Positions 8,963-18,969 of a stretch of DNA of 64,000 nucleotides are shown in pieces. The first letter of the stretch is position 1. Every line of letters begins with the position of its first letter. This DNA is from Neisseria animaloris (lineage in GTDB: Bacteria; Pseudomonadota; Gammaproteobacteria; Burkholderiales; Neisseriaceae), in NCBI RefSeq assembly GCF_900637855.1, contig NZ_LR134440.1, positions 2,232,001-2,296,000 on the forward strand, read 5' to 3'. Under the pieces are notes generated by a model. That model saw only the letters and a program-made list of their open reading frames with translations, was not told the origin of the DNA and did not search any database. The translations under genes and the position numbers were made by a program.

Positions 8963-9508
8963 TTATTTTTGGGCAAGCGTAACAATACACGAGCCGTGAA
9001 TCTGCTGGTTGGGCTGCACGCTCACTTTGGCGGCATCCAGCGGTGCGCCGGTGTAGCAGGAAAAAGCGTCCATCGAGTTTTTCGGCGAACCTTGAATCAC
9101 TTTATCGCTGTACACCATGTATGAAAACACTTTGCGCGCGGGGTCGTAATAGCGCATCACTTGCAGGGTTTTGAAAATAAAGCTGGAGCCTTTTTTGAAA
9201 ATTTTCTGCGGCTTGGCGATTTCGGCCTCGTTAAAGCTGATTTGCGGCGCGGTCTGCACGCAGGATACGGAAGCGTCGGACGCGTCTTCTTCCAAGTTCA
9301 CCGCTTCTTTCAAACCGCCTTTTTTAGCGTAGGAAATATAGCAGGTAACGCCTTTAATTTGCGGATCATCAAACGCATGAATCTCAATGCGGTCGTTTTT
9401 GCCGAGCATGTTGAATACGGTGCTGGCCTCGCCGATTTTTTCGGTATTGCCACCGCCGCACGCGGCCAGCAGGGAAGACATCAATACAATTGGAATGAAC
9501 TTTTTCAT
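8963..9508 (-). CDS. creA: CreA-family lipoprotein
   Basis: 181 residues from ATG 9508. It starts with a signal peptide ending in LLAAC (lipobox), followed by a CreA-type domain: EIGEAS-like beginning, FDDPQIKGVTCYIS and DKVIQGSPKNSMDAF motifs. CreA is a conserved envelope protein of unknown biochemical role. An open frame upstream to 9538 runs into DUS sequence and is not used. Confidence 0.88.
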   Translation of the reverse strand: MKKFIPIVLMSSLLAACGGGNTEKIGEASTVFNMLGKNDRIEIHAFDDPQIKGVTCYISYAKKGGLKEAVNLEEDASDASVSCVQTAPQISFNEAEIAKPQKIFKKGSSFIFKTLQVMRYYDPARKVFSYMVYSDKVIQGSPKNSMDAFSCYTGAPLDAAKVSVQPNQQIHGSCIVTLAQK

Positions 9509-9523
9509 ATCGGTTTCTTTCTT

Positions 9524-9558
9524 TTCAGACGGCCTCAACGGTTGGGAGGCCGTCTGAA
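9524..9558. terminator. DUS inverted pair between hisF and creA
   Basis: Complement at 9524-9535 and DUS at 9547-9558, immediately after the hisF stop on the minus strand. Confidence 0.55.
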
Positions 9559-9566
9559 AGTGAATA

Positions 9567-10334
9567 TTACAAACGCACTTCGATACCCGCTGCGCGCATG
9601 GCTTCTTTGGCTTCGCGTATGCTCACTTCGCCGAAGTGGAAAATGCTGGCGGCCAGCACAGCATCGGCCTTGCCTTCTTTTACGCCTTCAATCAGGTGCT
9701 GCACGTTGCCCACGCCGCCGGAGGCGATAACGGGAATATCCACCGCTTCGCTGATGGCACAGGTGAGCGGCAGGTTGAAGCCGATTTTGGTGCCGTCCCT
9801 GTCCATGCTGGTAAGCAGAATCTCGCCTGCCCCGCGCGCCTGCATGTTTTTCGCCCATTCGACCGCATCAATGCCCGTGGCTTTGCGTCCGCCGTGGGTA
9901 AACACTTCCCAGCGGGTGTTTTCGGGGTTGACGGCTTTGGCATCAATCGCCACCACAATCGCTTGCGAGCCGAAAAAACCGCTGGCTTCGTTCACCAAAT
10001 CGGGATTGGTTACGGCGGCGGTGTTGATGCTGGCTTTGTCGGCACCCGCGTTGAGCAGGCGGCGCACATCGGCTACGGAGCGCACGCCGCCGCCGACGGT
10101 GAGCGGTATAAACACTTGCGAGGCCACTTCTTCAATCACATGCAGAATGGTGTCGCGGTTGTCGGAAGAGGCGGTGATGTCGAGAAAGGTCAGCTCGTCG
10201 GCACCTTCGTCGTTATAGCGTTTGGCTACGTCAACCGGATTGCCGGCATCGCGCAGGCCGACGAAGTTGACACCTTTGACAACGCGGCCGTTGTCCACGT
10301 CCAAACAGGGGATAATGCGTTTTGCTAATGCCAT
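9567..10334 (-). CDS. hisF: Imidazole glycerol phosphate synthase, cyclase subunit
   Basis: 255-residue TIM-barrel partner of HisH; it uses ammonia from HisH to form imidazole glycerol phosphate and AICAR. Visible parts are [19 protein letters not shown] with the catalytic Asp at about residue 11, LTVGGGVRS, and [14 protein letters not shown] with the second catalytic Asp, then PVIASGGVG. The start at 10334 matches the family; the frame is open to 10469 without support. Confidence 0.96.
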   Translation of the reverse strand: MALAKRIIPCLDVDNGRVVKGVNFVGLRDAGNPVDVAKRYNDEGADELTFLDITASSDNRDTILHVIEEVASQVFIPLTVGGGVRSVADVRRLLNAGADKASINTAAVTNPDLVNEASGFFGSQAIVVAIDAKAVNPENTRWEVFTHGGRKATGIDAVEWAKNMQARGAGEILLTSMDRDGTKIGFNLPLTCAISEAVDIPVIASGGVGNVQHLIEGVKEGKADAVLAASIFHFGEVSIREAKEAMRAAGIEVRL

Positions 10335-10560
10335 GTGGTTGGTTCCCAAAAGAATACAGGCTGCTTTGAGCAGCCTGCCGGTGAAAATCAAAACCTGTCT
10401 GAGGTATGTGTGTTGCACCGGCGAATTATGTAGGCCGAAACCCCTGTAAAAACGTCTTTTGCGGCACATTCCCGCATTATGGATTGCTGTGATGCCTGCG
10501 GTTTTTTACAAAGGTTTCGGGCCGTCTGAAAACAGGTTTGTAGGCCGGCGCGGGTTGCGG

Positions 10561-10878
10561 TTAGGCAAATAATCCCGCCACCACTTTGGGTATATGCTCA
10601 GCCAGCTGGTAGTAGCCGATCGCCGATGCCGCAGACATAACCAGCGTGCCCATAAAGCTACCGGCAAAGCGGTTTACGATACCGAATACGCAAGCTACAT
10701 AAGCCCATAAAACAGTCATAGAGACAAACCACTCGCCGTTAATATGCGGCAGCTCGAAAGATATGCCTGCCGCGATCAGCACGGAGATGATTGTAAAGCT
10801 CAGACTTTCACTGAGTGCATGAATGTCACGGTCTGTCGACCATAACGTCCAAAAGCCTAAAACAAATGCTTGAAACAT
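10561..10878 (-). CDS. Small unknown membrane protein in the his cluster
   Basis: 105 residues with three hydrophobic segments (about 28-43, 52-68, 74-91) and few charged residues. A GGGG stretch lies upstream of the ATG. I do not recognise a family. It sits between hisA and hisF on the same strand, with more than 100 bases on either side, so it may be an insertion into the his series. Confidence 0.6.
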   Translation of the reverse strand: MFQAFVLGFWTLWSTDRDIHALSESLSFTIISVLIAAGISFELPHINGEWFVSMTVLWAYVACVFGIVNRFAGSFMGTLVMSAASAIGYYQLAEHIPKVVAGLFA

Positions 10879-10990
10879 GGTTTTACCCCAAATAAAAAAT
10901 AAAGATATTGTTATTTTAAAAATCCGGCTTACCGGTTACCAGGAGCGGTTTTGAGATTGCTCCGTTGTGCCCGATCCGCAGTGAAGTGCT

Positions 10991-11731
10991 TCAGGAAACG
11001 AGAGAGTCTGCCAGTTGCTGCGCTTCGGCAAAATCAATGCTGCCTTCGTAAATGGCGCGGCCGGTAATGGCTCCTGCCACGCCGCCTTTTTTTACCGCAC
11101 ATAAGGCGCGGATGTCGTTCAAATCGGTCAGGCCGCCTGAAGCGATAACGGGAATGTTCACCGCTTCGGCCAACTTAACGGTGGCTTCGATATTTACCCC
11201 GCTCATCATCCCGTCGCGGCCGATGTCGGTATAGATGATGCTGTTCACGCCGTCGTCTTCAAACCGTTTGCTCAAATCGATAACGTGATGGTCGGTTACA
11301 GTTGCCCAACCGTCGATGGCTACCATACCGTCTTTGGCATCCAAGCCGACGATAATATGGCCGGCAAATTCTTTGCAGGCTTCGCGCACGAATTCGGGAT
11401 TTTTTACCGCCGCCGTGCCGATAATTACATCGGTCAAACCTAAAGCCAGATATTTTTCAATGGTTTCCAAATTGCGGATACCACCGCCGAGCTGCACGGG
11501 AATGTTTTTGGACACTTCTTGCAGGATTTCGGCAATGGCTTCAAGGTTTTTCGGCTTGCCTGCAAATGCGCCGTCCAAATCCACCAAATGCAGGCGGCGC
11601 GCGCCTTGCTTCACCCAGTGCAGGGCGGTTTCGGTGGGATTGTCTGAAAACACGGTGGCTTGATCCATCAGACCCTGCTTCAGGCGTACGCAGCGGCCTT
11701 CTTTCAAATCTATCGCGGGAATCAGTAACAT
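10991..11731 (-). CDS. hisA: ProFAR isomerase
   Basis: 246-residue TIM-barrel isomerase that converts ProFAR to PRFAR. N-terminal [19 protein letters not shown] with the catalytic Asp at residue 8, then VQLGGGIRN, and [12 protein letters not shown] with the second catalytic Asp, then [10 protein letters not shown]. It is a paralogue of HisF. It lies between hisH and the small membrane gene. Confidence 0.96.
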   Translation of the reverse strand: MLLIPAIDLKEGRCVRLKQGLMDQATVFSDNPTETALHWVKQGARRLHLVDLDGAFAGKPKNLEAIAEILQEVSKNIPVQLGGGIRNLETIEKYLALGLTDVIIGTAAVKNPEFVREACKEFAGHIIVGLDAKDGMVAIDGWATVTDHHVIDLSKRFEDDGVNSIIYTDIGRDGMMSGVNIEATVKLAEAVNIPVIASGGLTDLNDIRALCAVKKGGVAGAITGRAIYEGSIDFAEAQQLADSLVS

Positions 11732-11761
11732 ATTGATTTCTTATTTCTGTTTGCAGGGATT

Positions 11762-11799
11762 TTCAGACGGCCTTTCAACAGAGATTTAGGCCGTCTGAA
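11762..11799. terminator. DUS inverted pair between hisH and hisA
   Basis: Complement at 11762-11773, DUS at 11788-11799, 28 bases past the hisH stop on the minus strand. If it terminates, hisA needs its own promoter. Confidence 0.5.
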
Positions 11800-11826
11800 A
11801 AAAGAATACCATATATTTTACACAAC

Positions 11827-12471
11827 TTATCCGTTCCAGCGTAAAAAATTACGTAAGAGTAGAAGCCCGCCGTTGTGGCTTTTTTCGGTATGGAATTGGG
11901 TGGCGAATACGTTGTCTTTGCCGACAATGCAGGCAAACGGGTCAGGGTAGTTGCTGGTAGCGAGTACGATGTCTGAAGCGGCAGGGGCGAAATAGTAGCT
12001 GTGGACGAAATAGAAACGGGTGTCTTGGGCTATATCTTGAAACAGCGGGTGTGTTTGGGTTTGATGTACGGTATTCCAGCCCATGTGCGGCACTTTCAGC
12101 TTGTCGCCGTGTGTGTCGTGCAAATTGTTCGGGAAGCGTTTTACCTCGCCTGCAAACCAGCCCAGACCGGCGGTGTTGCCTTCTTCACTGTGGTCAAACA
12201 ACAATTGCGCGCCTACGCAGATGCCGAAGAAAGGTTTGTTTTTGAGGCCGTCTGAAACCGCCTCGCCCAAACCGCTTTTTTGTAATGCGCCCATGCAGTC
12301 GGGCATGGCTCCTTGGCCGGGGAAGATGATTTTGTCGGCGGCAAACACATCTTCGGGGCGGCCGGTCAGCATGATTTCGGCAGAAATGCCTGCCAGATTG
12401 CTTGCGGCCTGTACGGATTTGAGCACGGAATGCAGATTGCCCATGCCGTAGTCGACAACGGCGACTTTCAT
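11827..12471 (-). CDS. hisH: Imidazole glycerol phosphate synthase, glutaminase subunit
   Basis: 214-residue class I glutamine amidotransferase that supplies ammonia to HisF. It shows VVDYGMGNLHS at the start, the nucleophile elbow FFGICVGAQLLF (Cys near residue 82) and the C-terminal His-x-Glu in TQFHTEKSH. ATG 12471 begins the conserved MKVAVVDYG; the open extension to 12642 is rejected. A DUS near 12244 is inside the gene. Confidence 0.95.
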   Translation of the reverse strand: MKVAVVDYGMGNLHSVLKSVQAASNLAGISAEIMLTGRPEDVFAADKIIFPGQGAMPDCMGALQKSGLGEAVSDGLKNKPFFGICVGAQLLFDHSEEGNTAGLGWFAGEVKRFPNNLHDTHGDKLKVPHMGWNTVHQTQTHPLFQDIAQDTRFYFVHSYYFAPAASDIVLATSNYPDPFACIVGKDNVFATQFHTEKSHNGGLLLLRNFLRWNG

Positions 12472-12835
12472 ATCGTTCCTTTCTGTTGATTGCGGCTTCA
12501 GACGGCCTCTTTGATAGCTGTGTTCAGAGCGGGTAGTTTTGCGGTTGTTTTGATAAAAAGCAGAAAGCGAAGATAGCATATCCGCCGCGGCCTTGCATAT
12601 CAAACTCTGTTTGAAGTAAACGGCATGCATCGGGGTTTTCAAACCTATTTGCCGGCGGCGGTTCGGTTGGAATCACACGGAGGCCGTCTGAAATGTAAAG
12701 GCCGTCGGCCTCATTGCAAAAAAGCGCAAAAGCATAGAAATACACGCTATCAACAAAGCTGTTTTGCATGTTAAGATGCCGAATATTACACCGCCGAAAA
12801 GGCGCAATATTCAAACCACCAAAAAAGGACAGGCC
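12472..12835. other. Divergent intergenic region hisH / misR
   Basis: 364 bases carrying the promoters of hisH (-) and misR (+). DUS sequences lie at 12497-12508 (complement) and 12681-12692. No gene is supported, and no single promoter stands out clearly enough to call. Confidence 0.5.
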
Positions 12836-13513
12836 ATGAGTCGCGTATTATTGGTAGATGACGATGCTTTATTGACCGAACTGCTTACCGAATATCTTAC
12901 GGCAGAAGGTCTGAACGTACACAGCGTGCCCGACGGCGAAGCCGGCGTGCAGGAAATTCTTTCCGGCCAGTATGATGTAGTCGTGCTGGATTCGATGATG
13001 CCGAAAATGAACGGCTTGGATGTTTTGAAAAACGTGCGCAGCCAAAGCACCGTACCGGTTATTATGCTTACCGCCAAAGGCGATGACATCGACCGTATCA
13101 TCGGTTTGGAAATGGGTGCGGACGACTATGTGCCGAAACCCTGTACGCCCCGCGAACTGCTGGCGCGTATCAATGCCATTTTGCGCCGCGCACAGCAAAC
13201 GGGCGAGCAAAGCAGCAGCCCGAACAGCATTGCCGTGAGCGAAGTGGTGCTTTATCCGGCCAAACGTCAGGCAACGATTAAAGACATACCGTTGGAGTTG
13301 ACCAGCACCGAATTCAACCTTTTGGAAGTGTTGATGCGTCATGCCGGTCAGGTTGTGAGCAAGGAAACTTTGTCGATCGAAGCGCTTGATCGCAAGCTGG
13401 CCAAGTTCGACCGCAGCATCGATGTGCATATTTCCAGTATCCGCCACAAATTGGGTGATGCTTCGTTGATTCAAACGGTTCGGGGCTTAGGCTATTTGTT
13501 CGTTAAAAACTAA
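12836..13513 (+). CDS. misR: Response regulator MisR (CpxR/OmpR type)
   Basis: 225-residue OmpR-family regulator. Receiver domain 1-118 has acidic pocket D8-D10, phospho-acceptor D52, T79 and K101. The winged-helix effector domain occupies about 128-225 (ELTSTEFNLLEVLMRHAGQVVS, IRHKLGD, VRGLGYLF). In Neisseria, MisR controls envelope-stress and metabolic genes. ATG 12836 has AGGACAGG upstream. misS begins 18 bases later, so the two form an operon. Confidence 0.93.
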   Translation: MSRVLLVDDDALLTELLTEYLTAEGLNVHSVPDGEAGVQEILSGQYDVVVLDSMMPKMNGLDVLKNVRSQSTVPVIMLTAKGDDIDRIIGLEMGADDYVPKPCTPRELLARINAILRRAQQTGEQSSSPNSIAVSEVVLYPAKRQATIKDIPLELTSTEFNLLEVLMRHAGQVVSKETLSIEALDRKLAKFDRSIDVHISSIRHKLGDASLIQTVRGLGYLFVKN

Positions 13514-13530
13514 CCGGAAACAGAAAATCA

Positions 13531-14907
13531 ATGAAACTGTTCCAACGCATATTCGCCACGTTTTGCGCAGTGATTATCTGCGCCATATTCGTGGCGAGTT
13601 TTTCTTTTTGGCTGGTGCAGAACACCATTGCCGAAAACCAGTTCCAGCAGCAGCGTACCATTGAAACCACGCTGATGAGCAGCATGATTTCCGCGTTCAA
13701 AGTGCGCGGAGAGCAGGGCGCGCGCGAGATTTTGAGCGAGTGGAAAGAAAATCCGGTTTCGCAAAATGTGTTTGTGGTTACCGGCGACGACAGCTTGGAT
13801 ATTTTAAACCGGCCGGTTGACGGCAAAATGATAGAAGGTGCGCGCCGTTATGCCTTCGAGCATCCCAGCTCCGATTTGGCCCATGTCGAGTACGACCGTT
13901 GGGGGGAAGAATATCTGTTTTTCATCCGCGGTTGGGACAACCAACAGATACAGCGCCTGCCCAGCCCGCTGTTTATTCCCGGTTTGCAACTGGCTCCGAT
14001 TTGGCATGAATTTATCATTCTCTCTTTCATTATTCTGGTCGGTTTGCTGTTGGCTTACATCCTAACCAATAACATTACCAAACCTATCCGCATTCTCGGC
14101 TTCGGTATGAACCGATTGGCGGTGGGCGATTTGGAAACCCGTATTTCACAGCAGATGGACGATCGCGACGACGAGCTTTCGCAACTGGCCGTGCAGTTCG
14201 ACAAAATGGCGCAGCAGCTTCAGAAGCTGGTTGCCAAAGAACGCCATCTGCTGCATCACGTTTCCCACGAAATGCGTTCCCCGCTGGCACGGATGCAGGC
14301 GATTGTTGGATTGATTCAGGCCCAGCCGCAAAAGCAGGAGCAGTATCTGAAACGTTTGGAAAGCGAGCTTACCCGTATGGATACGTTGGTGGGCGAGCTG
14401 TTAACCCTTTCGCGTCTGGAAACTTCCAACGTGCCGCTGGAAAAAGAAAATCTTGCTTTGGTTTCTTTTTTAACCCAGTTGGTGGAAGACAGCCAAAGCG
14501 TAGCCTTGCAAAACAATCAGAAAGTTACGCTGTCGATTGAAAAAGTACCCGATACGGCGCAGTTGCTGGCCAACGAGAGCTACCTCTACCGTGCATTCGA
14601 TAACGTGGTTCGCAATGCAATGGCGTACAGCCCGGAAGGAAGCGATATTAAGTTAAGGCTGTATCAGGACGCTAAAAACTGGTTGATTGACGTAGTCGAT
14701 AACGGCCCGGGCGTGGATGAAATGCAGTTGCCGCATATTTTTACCGCATTTTACCGTGCCGACAGCAGCGCGCAAAAACCGGGTACGGGTTTGGGGCTGG
14801 CGCTAACCAAACACATTGTCGAGCAGCACGGCGGTAAAATCATTGCCGAAAACGTGAAGCCGAACGGTTTGAAAATGCGCTTTATCCTGCCGAAAAAGAA
14901 AAAGTAG
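13531..14907 (+). CDS. misS: Sensor histidine kinase MisS (CpxA type)
   Basis: 458-residue membrane kinase. Transmembrane helix about 8-29, periplasmic sensor about 30-155, second helix about 161-179, HAMP about 180-235, H-box HHVSHEMRSPLARMQ with phospho-acceptor His246, then ATPase domain with NVVRNAMAYSPEG (N box), DNGPGVDE (G1) and GTGLGLAL (G2). It pairs with MisR directly upstream. The signal sensed in this organism is not evident from sequence. Confidence 0.94.
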   Translation: MKLFQRIFATFCAVIICAIFVASFSFWLVQNTIAENQFQQQRTIETTLMSSMISAFKVRGEQGAREILSEWKENPVSQNVFVVTGDDSLDILNRPVDGKMIEGARRYAFEHPSSDLAHVEYDRWGEEYLFFIRGWDNQQIQRLPSPLFIPGLQLAPIWHEFIILSFIILVGLLLAYILTNNITKPIRILGFGMNRLAVGDLETRISQQMDDRDDELSQLAVQFDKMAQQLQKLVAKERHLLHHVSHEMRSPLARMQAIVGLIQAQPQKQEQYLKRLESELTRMDTLVGELLTLSRLETSNVPLEKENLALVSFLTQLVEDSQSVALQNNQKVTLSIEKVPDTAQLLANESYLYRAFDNVVRNAMAYSPEGSDIKLRLYQDAKNWLIDVVDNGPGVDEMQLPHIFTAFYRADSSAQKPGTGLGLALTKHIVEQHGGKIIAENVKPNGLKMRFILPKKKK

Positions 14908-14992
14908 CCTTACGGCGGTTCAAAGTTTTTCAGACGGCCTTTGTTTATCATTTTGAACATAACTAAACACCGTCTTTACCGCAGGCTTCAAG

Positions 14993-15023
14993 AGGCCGTC
15001 TGAAAACAGATTTCAGACGGCCT
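14993..15023. terminator. DUS hairpin after misS
   Basis: DUS 14993-15004 and complement 15012-15023 with a 7-base loop, about 85 bases after the misS stop. A further single DUS complement lies near 14930-14941. Confidence 0.65.
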
Positions 15024-15052
15024 CTTTATATAGATTGGCTGCCGGTTCCGCA

Positions 15053-15081
15053 AAGTCATGCTGCATTGATTCGGCTATAAT
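15053..15081 (+). promoter_or_regulatory. Putative recO promoter
   Basis: A perfect TATAAT at 15076-15081 has a weak -35 match (AAGTCA, 15053-15058) at 17-base spacing, 28 bases before the recO ATG. Confidence 0.45.
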
Positions 15082-15109
15082 AACGCACGTTTTATTTTAT
15101 ATTTTGAAC

Positions 15110-15856
15110 ATGGCCGCCCAAACCCACCGCATCAATCACGAACCCGCTTTTCTGCTTACCGCCAAGCCGTGGCGCGAGAGCAGTTTGTGGCTGGAAGTGT
15201 TCAGTCGCCGCTACGGGCGCGTAGCTTTGCTGGCACGCAGCGCGCGCAAACGGCAGAGCGAATTGCGCGGCGTGCTGGTGCCGTTTGTGCCGATGAGTGC
15301 CTCGTGGTATGGTTCGCAGGAATTGAAAACCCTGCACCGTGCCGAATGGCTGGGCGGTTGGCGGCAGCCGCAGGGCAGGGCGCTGTTTAGCGGTTTGTAT
15401 GTGAACGAGTTGGTGTATAAGCTCACCGCCCGCGAAGATCCGCATCCCGCCCTTTACGATGCGCTGCATACCGTGATGCAGACGATTGCCAACGAAGCCA
15501 ACCATGTTGCCGCCTTGCGCCGTTTTGAATGGACGTTGCTAACCGAACTCGGTTTCGCCCCTGATTTGCACCAAGACGAACACGGCGAGGCGGTTACTGC
15601 GGAACGCCGCTACTGGCTGCGCCCCGAGCACGCACCGCTGCCGCTCGAGCAGGCAAACGGTTTGCCGCCGGCTGAAGCGGAAGGGATTGCGGTGGACGGC
15701 AGCAGCCTGATCCAGCTTCGTAACGGCGAGTTTGAAAACGGCGAAAGCATGCAGCAGGCGCTACGGCTTACCCGTATGTTGTTAGACTTTCGCCTGCCGG
15801 AGGGCATCAAGTCGCGGCAGGTATTGCAGCAGATGCAGCAGTTTCAGACGGCCTGA
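15110..15856 (+). CDS. recO: DNA repair protein RecO
   Basis: 248-residue recombination mediator that loads RecA with RecF and RecR onto SSB-coated DNA. An N-terminal OB fold ([23 protein letters not shown]) is followed by a helical domain. The ATG at 15110 matches the family start; an open extension upstream to 15035 is not used. pdxJ and acpS follow, an order also seen in other proteobacteria. A DUS complement overlaps the 3' end. Confidence 0.93.
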   Translation: MAAQTHRINHEPAFLLTAKPWRESSLWLEVFSRRYGRVALLARSARKRQSELRGVLVPFVPMSASWYGSQELKTLHRAEWLGGWRQPQGRALFSGLYVNELVYKLTAREDPHPALYDALHTVMQTIANEANHVAALRRFEWTLLTELGFAPDLHQDEHGEAVTAERRYWLRPEHAPLPLEQANGLPPAEAEGIAVDGSSLIQLRNGEFENGESMQQALRLTRMLLDFRLPEGIKSRQVLQQMQQFQTA

Positions 15857-15911
15857 AGATGAAACCGCAACAGAAGGCCGTCTGAAAAGACAAAACACGA
15901 AAGGATTTCCC

Positions 15912-16643
15912 ATGTTGTTAGGCGTAAACATCGACCACGTTGCCACCCTGCGCAATGCACGCGGCACCATTTATCCCAGCCCGCTTGAAGCCGCGCTGAT
16001 TGCCGAAACCCACGGCGCAGACCTGATTACCCTGCATTTGCGCGAAGACCGCCGCCATATCAAAGATGCCGACGTGTTCGCCATCAAACAGGCCATCTGC
16101 ACGCGCATGAATCTGGAAATGGCCTTAACGGAAGAAATGCTGGAAAACGCTTTGCAGGTGATGCCCGAAGACGTGTGTATCGTGCCCGAAAAGCGCGAAG
16201 AAGTAACTACCGAAGGCGGCTTGGACGTGCTGGCGCAGCAAGACAAAATCGCCGAGTTCACCAAAACCCTCACCGATGCCGGCATCCGCGTTTCCCTGTT
16301 TATCGATGCCGATGAAGCCCAGATTCAGGCGGCACGCGATGTCGGTGCGCCGGTGATCGAACTGCACACCGGTGCGTATGCCGATGCCGAAATGCCGCAA
16401 GAGCGTCAGGCACAATTGCTGCGGATTGAAGAAGGCGCGAATTTCGGCAGCGATTTGGGGTTGGTGGTGAACGCAGGCCACGGCCTGACTATCCACAACG
16501 TCAGCCCGATTGCCAAAATTCTGGCCATTCACGAACTGAACATCGGCCATTCGCTGATGGCACAAGCGATTTTTATCGGCCTGCCCGAAGCCATCCGCCA
16601 GATGAAGGAAGTGATGTTCAGAGCACGCTCGCTGCCTTATTAA
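15912..16643 (+). CDS. pdxJ: Pyridoxine 5'-phosphate synthase
   Basis: 243-residue TIM barrel that condenses 1-deoxyxylulose-5-phosphate with 3-amino-2-oxopropyl phosphate to pyridoxine phosphate. Conserved [18 protein letters not shown] at the start, [26 protein letters not shown] and [12 protein letters not shown] are all visible. It has an AAAGGA Shine-Dalgarno. Confidence 0.97.
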   Translation: MLLGVNIDHVATLRNARGTIYPSPLEAALIAETHGADLITLHLREDRRHIKDADVFAIKQAICTRMNLEMALTEEMLENALQVMPEDVCIVPEKREEVTTEGGLDVLAQQDKIAEFTKTLTDAGIRVSLFIDADEAQIQAARDVGAPVIELHTGAYADAEMPQERQAQLLRIEEGANFGSDLGLVVNAGHGLTIHNVSPIAKILAIHELNIGHSLMAQAIFIGLPEAIRQMKEVMFRARSLPY

Positions 16644-16690
16644 TTGAGACTGATTCAGGCCGTCTGAAATAACCATTCAAAGGAAACACC

Positions 16691-17068
16691 ATGATTTACG
16701 GAATCGGTACCGACATCGTTGCCCTGAACCGCATCGAAAAGCTGCATAAAAAATACGGGCAAGCCTTTGCCGAACGCCTGCTCAGCCGTATCGAACTGCT
16801 CGAATATCCGCAAGCCGGCCGCCCCGTGAATTTCTTGGCGAAACGTTTTGCCGCCAAAGAAGCCTTTGCCAAAGCCGTCGGCACCGGTATCCGTTCGCCC
16901 GTCAGCCTGCGCAACATCGGCATCGGCCATGACGCATTGGGCAAACCTGAGTTCCATTGCGAACCCGAACTGCAAAAATGGCTGAAAGAAAAAGGCATCA
17001 AGCGCGTGCATCTGAGCATGAGCGATGAAAAAGATAAAGTGCTGGCGTTTGCGGTGGCAGAAAAATAA
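16691..17068 (+). CDS. acpS: Holo-[acyl-carrier-protein] synthase
   Basis: 125-residue phosphopantetheinyl transferase that activates ACP using CoA. IYGIGTDIVALNRIE carries the metal-binding Asp8; FAAKEAFAKAVGTGI carries the conserved Glu and Lys. It follows pdxJ in the same direction after a 47-base gap that includes a DUS. Confidence 0.96.
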   Translation: MIYGIGTDIVALNRIEKLHKKYGQAFAERLLSRIELLEYPQAGRPVNFLAKRFAAKEAFAKAVGTGIRSPVSLRNIGIGHDALGKPEFHCEPELQKWLKEKGIKRVHLSMSDEKDKVLAFAVAEK

Positions 17069-17087
17069 CGCCTTTATCTATTTTATT

Positions 17088-17122
17088 TTCAGACGGCCTC
17101 TATTGCATGCAGGCCGTCTGAA
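17088..17122. terminator. DUS inverted pair after acpS
   Basis: Complement 17088-17099, DUS 17111-17122, with TGCATGCA-like sequence between. It closes the recO-pdxJ-acpS unit. Confidence 0.6.
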
Positions 17123-17161
17123 ATCCGATTGCAAACTCAACTCGAAACAAGGAAACGCAAT

Positions 17162-17434
17162 ATGATCAATTCAGTGATTACCGTGATCGGCAAAGACCGT
17201 GTCGGCATCGTGTACGACGTGTCTAAACTGCTTGCCGAAAACCAAATCAACATTCTCAACATCAGCCAGCAGCTGATGGACGATTTTTTTACCATGATTA
17301 TTTTGGTGGACACGGCAAAATGCCCGAAATCACGTCAGGAAATGCTGGACCTGTTTGCAGAAGAGAGCAAAAAACTCGCGCTCGACATCCGTATGCAAAA
17401 CGAAGAAATTTTCAACGCCATGCACCGCATTTAA
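17162..17434 (+). CDS. ACT-domain protein (UPF0237 family)
   Basis: 90 residues forming a single ACT domain (INSVITVIGKDRVGIVYDVSKLL). The family is paired with a PFL/UPF0210 gene in many bacteria and archaea. ACT domains bind small molecules, often amino acids; the ligand is unknown. ATG 17162 fits the family; the next gene begins 12 bases after its stop, so the pair is an operon. Confidence 0.88.
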   Translation: MINSVITVIGKDRVGIVYDVSKLLAENQINILNISQQLMDDFFTMIILVDTAKCPKSRQEMLDLFAEESKKLALDIRMQNEEIFNAMHRI

Positions 17435-17446
17435 AGGATTGAAATC

Positions 17447-18808
17447 ATGACAACCAGCATTCAATCCAGCGAAATATTAGAAACCGTGCGTATGGTGGCC
17501 GACCAAAATTTCGACGTGCGTACCATCACCATCGGTATCGACCTGCACGACTGCATCAGTGCCGACATCAACATTCTCAACCAAAACATCTACAACAAAA
17601 TCACCCGCATCGGCAAAGATTTGGTGAAGGCCGCACAATACCTTTCCGCCAAATACGGCGTGCCGATTGTGAACCAGCGTATTTCCGTTACGCCCATCGC
17701 CCAAATCGCTGCCGCAACCAAAGCCGATTCGTATGTGAGCATTGCCCAAACGTTGGATAAAGCAGCCAAAGACATCGGCGTATCGTTTATCGGCGGCTTT
17801 TCCGCATTGGTGCAAAAAGGCATGTCGCCTTCGGACGAAGTGCTGATCCGCTCGATTCCCGAAGCCATGAAAACCACCGATATCGTGTGCAGTTCCGTCA
17901 ATATCGGCAGCACGCGCGCCGGCATCAATATGGACGCGGTAAAACTGGCGGGTGAAATCATTAAAGAAACCGCCGAAATCACGCCCGAAGGTTTCGGCTG
18001 CGCCAAAATCGTTGTTTTCTGCAACGCCGTCGAAGACAACCCCTTTATGGCCGGTGCGTTTCACGGCGCAGGCGAAGCCGATGCGATTATCAACGTCGGT
18101 GTATCAGGCCCCGGCGTGGTTAAAGCCGCTTTGGAAAACACGTACACGCATACGCTTACCGAAGTGGCCGAAGTGGTGAAAAAAACCGCTTTCAAAATCA
18201 CCCGCGTCGGCGAATTGATCGGACACGAAGCCAGCAAAATGCTCGGCATTCCGTTCGGCATTCTCGATTTATCGCTGGCACCTACGCCTGCCGTCGGCGA
18301 TTCGGTCGCCCGCATTCTCGAAGAAATGGGCCTGAGCGTGTGCGGCACCCACGGCACCACCGCCGCCTTAGCCTTGCTGAACGATGCCGTGAAAAAAGGC
18401 GGCATGATGGCCTCCAGCGCAGTCGGCGGCTTGAGCGGCGCGTTCATCCCCGTTTCCGAAGACGAAGGCATGATTGCCGCCGCCGAATCGGGCGTGCTGA
18501 CTTTAGACAAACTCGAAGCCATGACCGCCGTCTGCTCCGTAGGCTTGGATATGGTAGCCGTGCCGGGCACGACTTCTGCCGCCACCATTTCCGGCATCAT
18601 TGCCGACGAAGCCGCCATCGGCATGATCAACAGCAAAACCACCGCCGTGCGCATTATCCCCGTACCGGGCAAGGATGTGGGCGACAGCGTAGAATTCGGC
18701 GGCCTGCTCGGATACGCACCGATCATGCCCGTGAAGGAAGGCTCGTGCGAAGTGTTCGTTAACCGCGGCGGACGTATTCCCGCTCCGGTGCAGTCGATGA
18801 AGAATTGA
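17447..18808 (+). CDS. PFL family protein (UPF0210 / DUF711)
   Basis: 453 residues. Homologous to a family with a pyruvate-formate-lyase-like fold; no confirmed reaction is known to me. Conserved blocks include [12 protein letters not shown] near residue 21, [17 protein letters not shown] near 150 and [20 protein letters not shown] sequence near 278. No glycyl-radical RVxGY motif is seen at the C-terminus, arguing against a true radical lyase. Translationally close to the ACT protein upstream, which may regulate it. Confidence 0.88.
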   Translation: MTTSIQSSEILETVRMVADQNFDVRTITIGIDLHDCISADINILNQNIYNKITRIGKDLVKAAQYLSAKYGVPIVNQRISVTPIAQIAAATKADSYVSIAQTLDKAAKDIGVSFIGGFSALVQKGMSPSDEVLIRSIPEAMKTTDIVCSSVNIGSTRAGINMDAVKLAGEIIKETAEITPEGFGCAKIVVFCNAVEDNPFMAGAFHGAGEADAIINVGVSGPGVVKAALENTYTHTLTEVAEVVKKTAFKITRVGELIGHEASKMLGIPFGILDLSLAPTPAVGDSVARILEEMGLSVCGTHGTTAALALLNDAVKKGGMMASSAVGGLSGAFIPVSEDEGMIAAAESGVLTLDKLEAMTAVCSVGLDMVAVPGTTSAATISGIIADEAAIGMINSKTTAVRIIPVPGKDVGDSVEFGGLLGYAPIMPVKEGSCEVFVNRGGRIPAPVQSMKN

Positions 18809-18827
18809 TTGGTTTATATGGGTTAAG

Positions 18828-18857
18828 AGGCCGTCTGAAAATGCTTTCAGACGGCCT
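18828..18857. terminator. DUS hairpin after the PFL-family gene
   Basis: DUS 18828-18839 and complement 18846-18857, 6-base loop. Confidence 0.7.
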
Positions 18858-18969
18858 TTAACATAAGCATCAAGCTATTTATCCAGATTGGTTCAAATCG
18901 GTTTCAACATTGTAGAATATAAATTTTGCACTCATTTGGAAATTGGAAAACGGGCGGGAAAATCATTTT

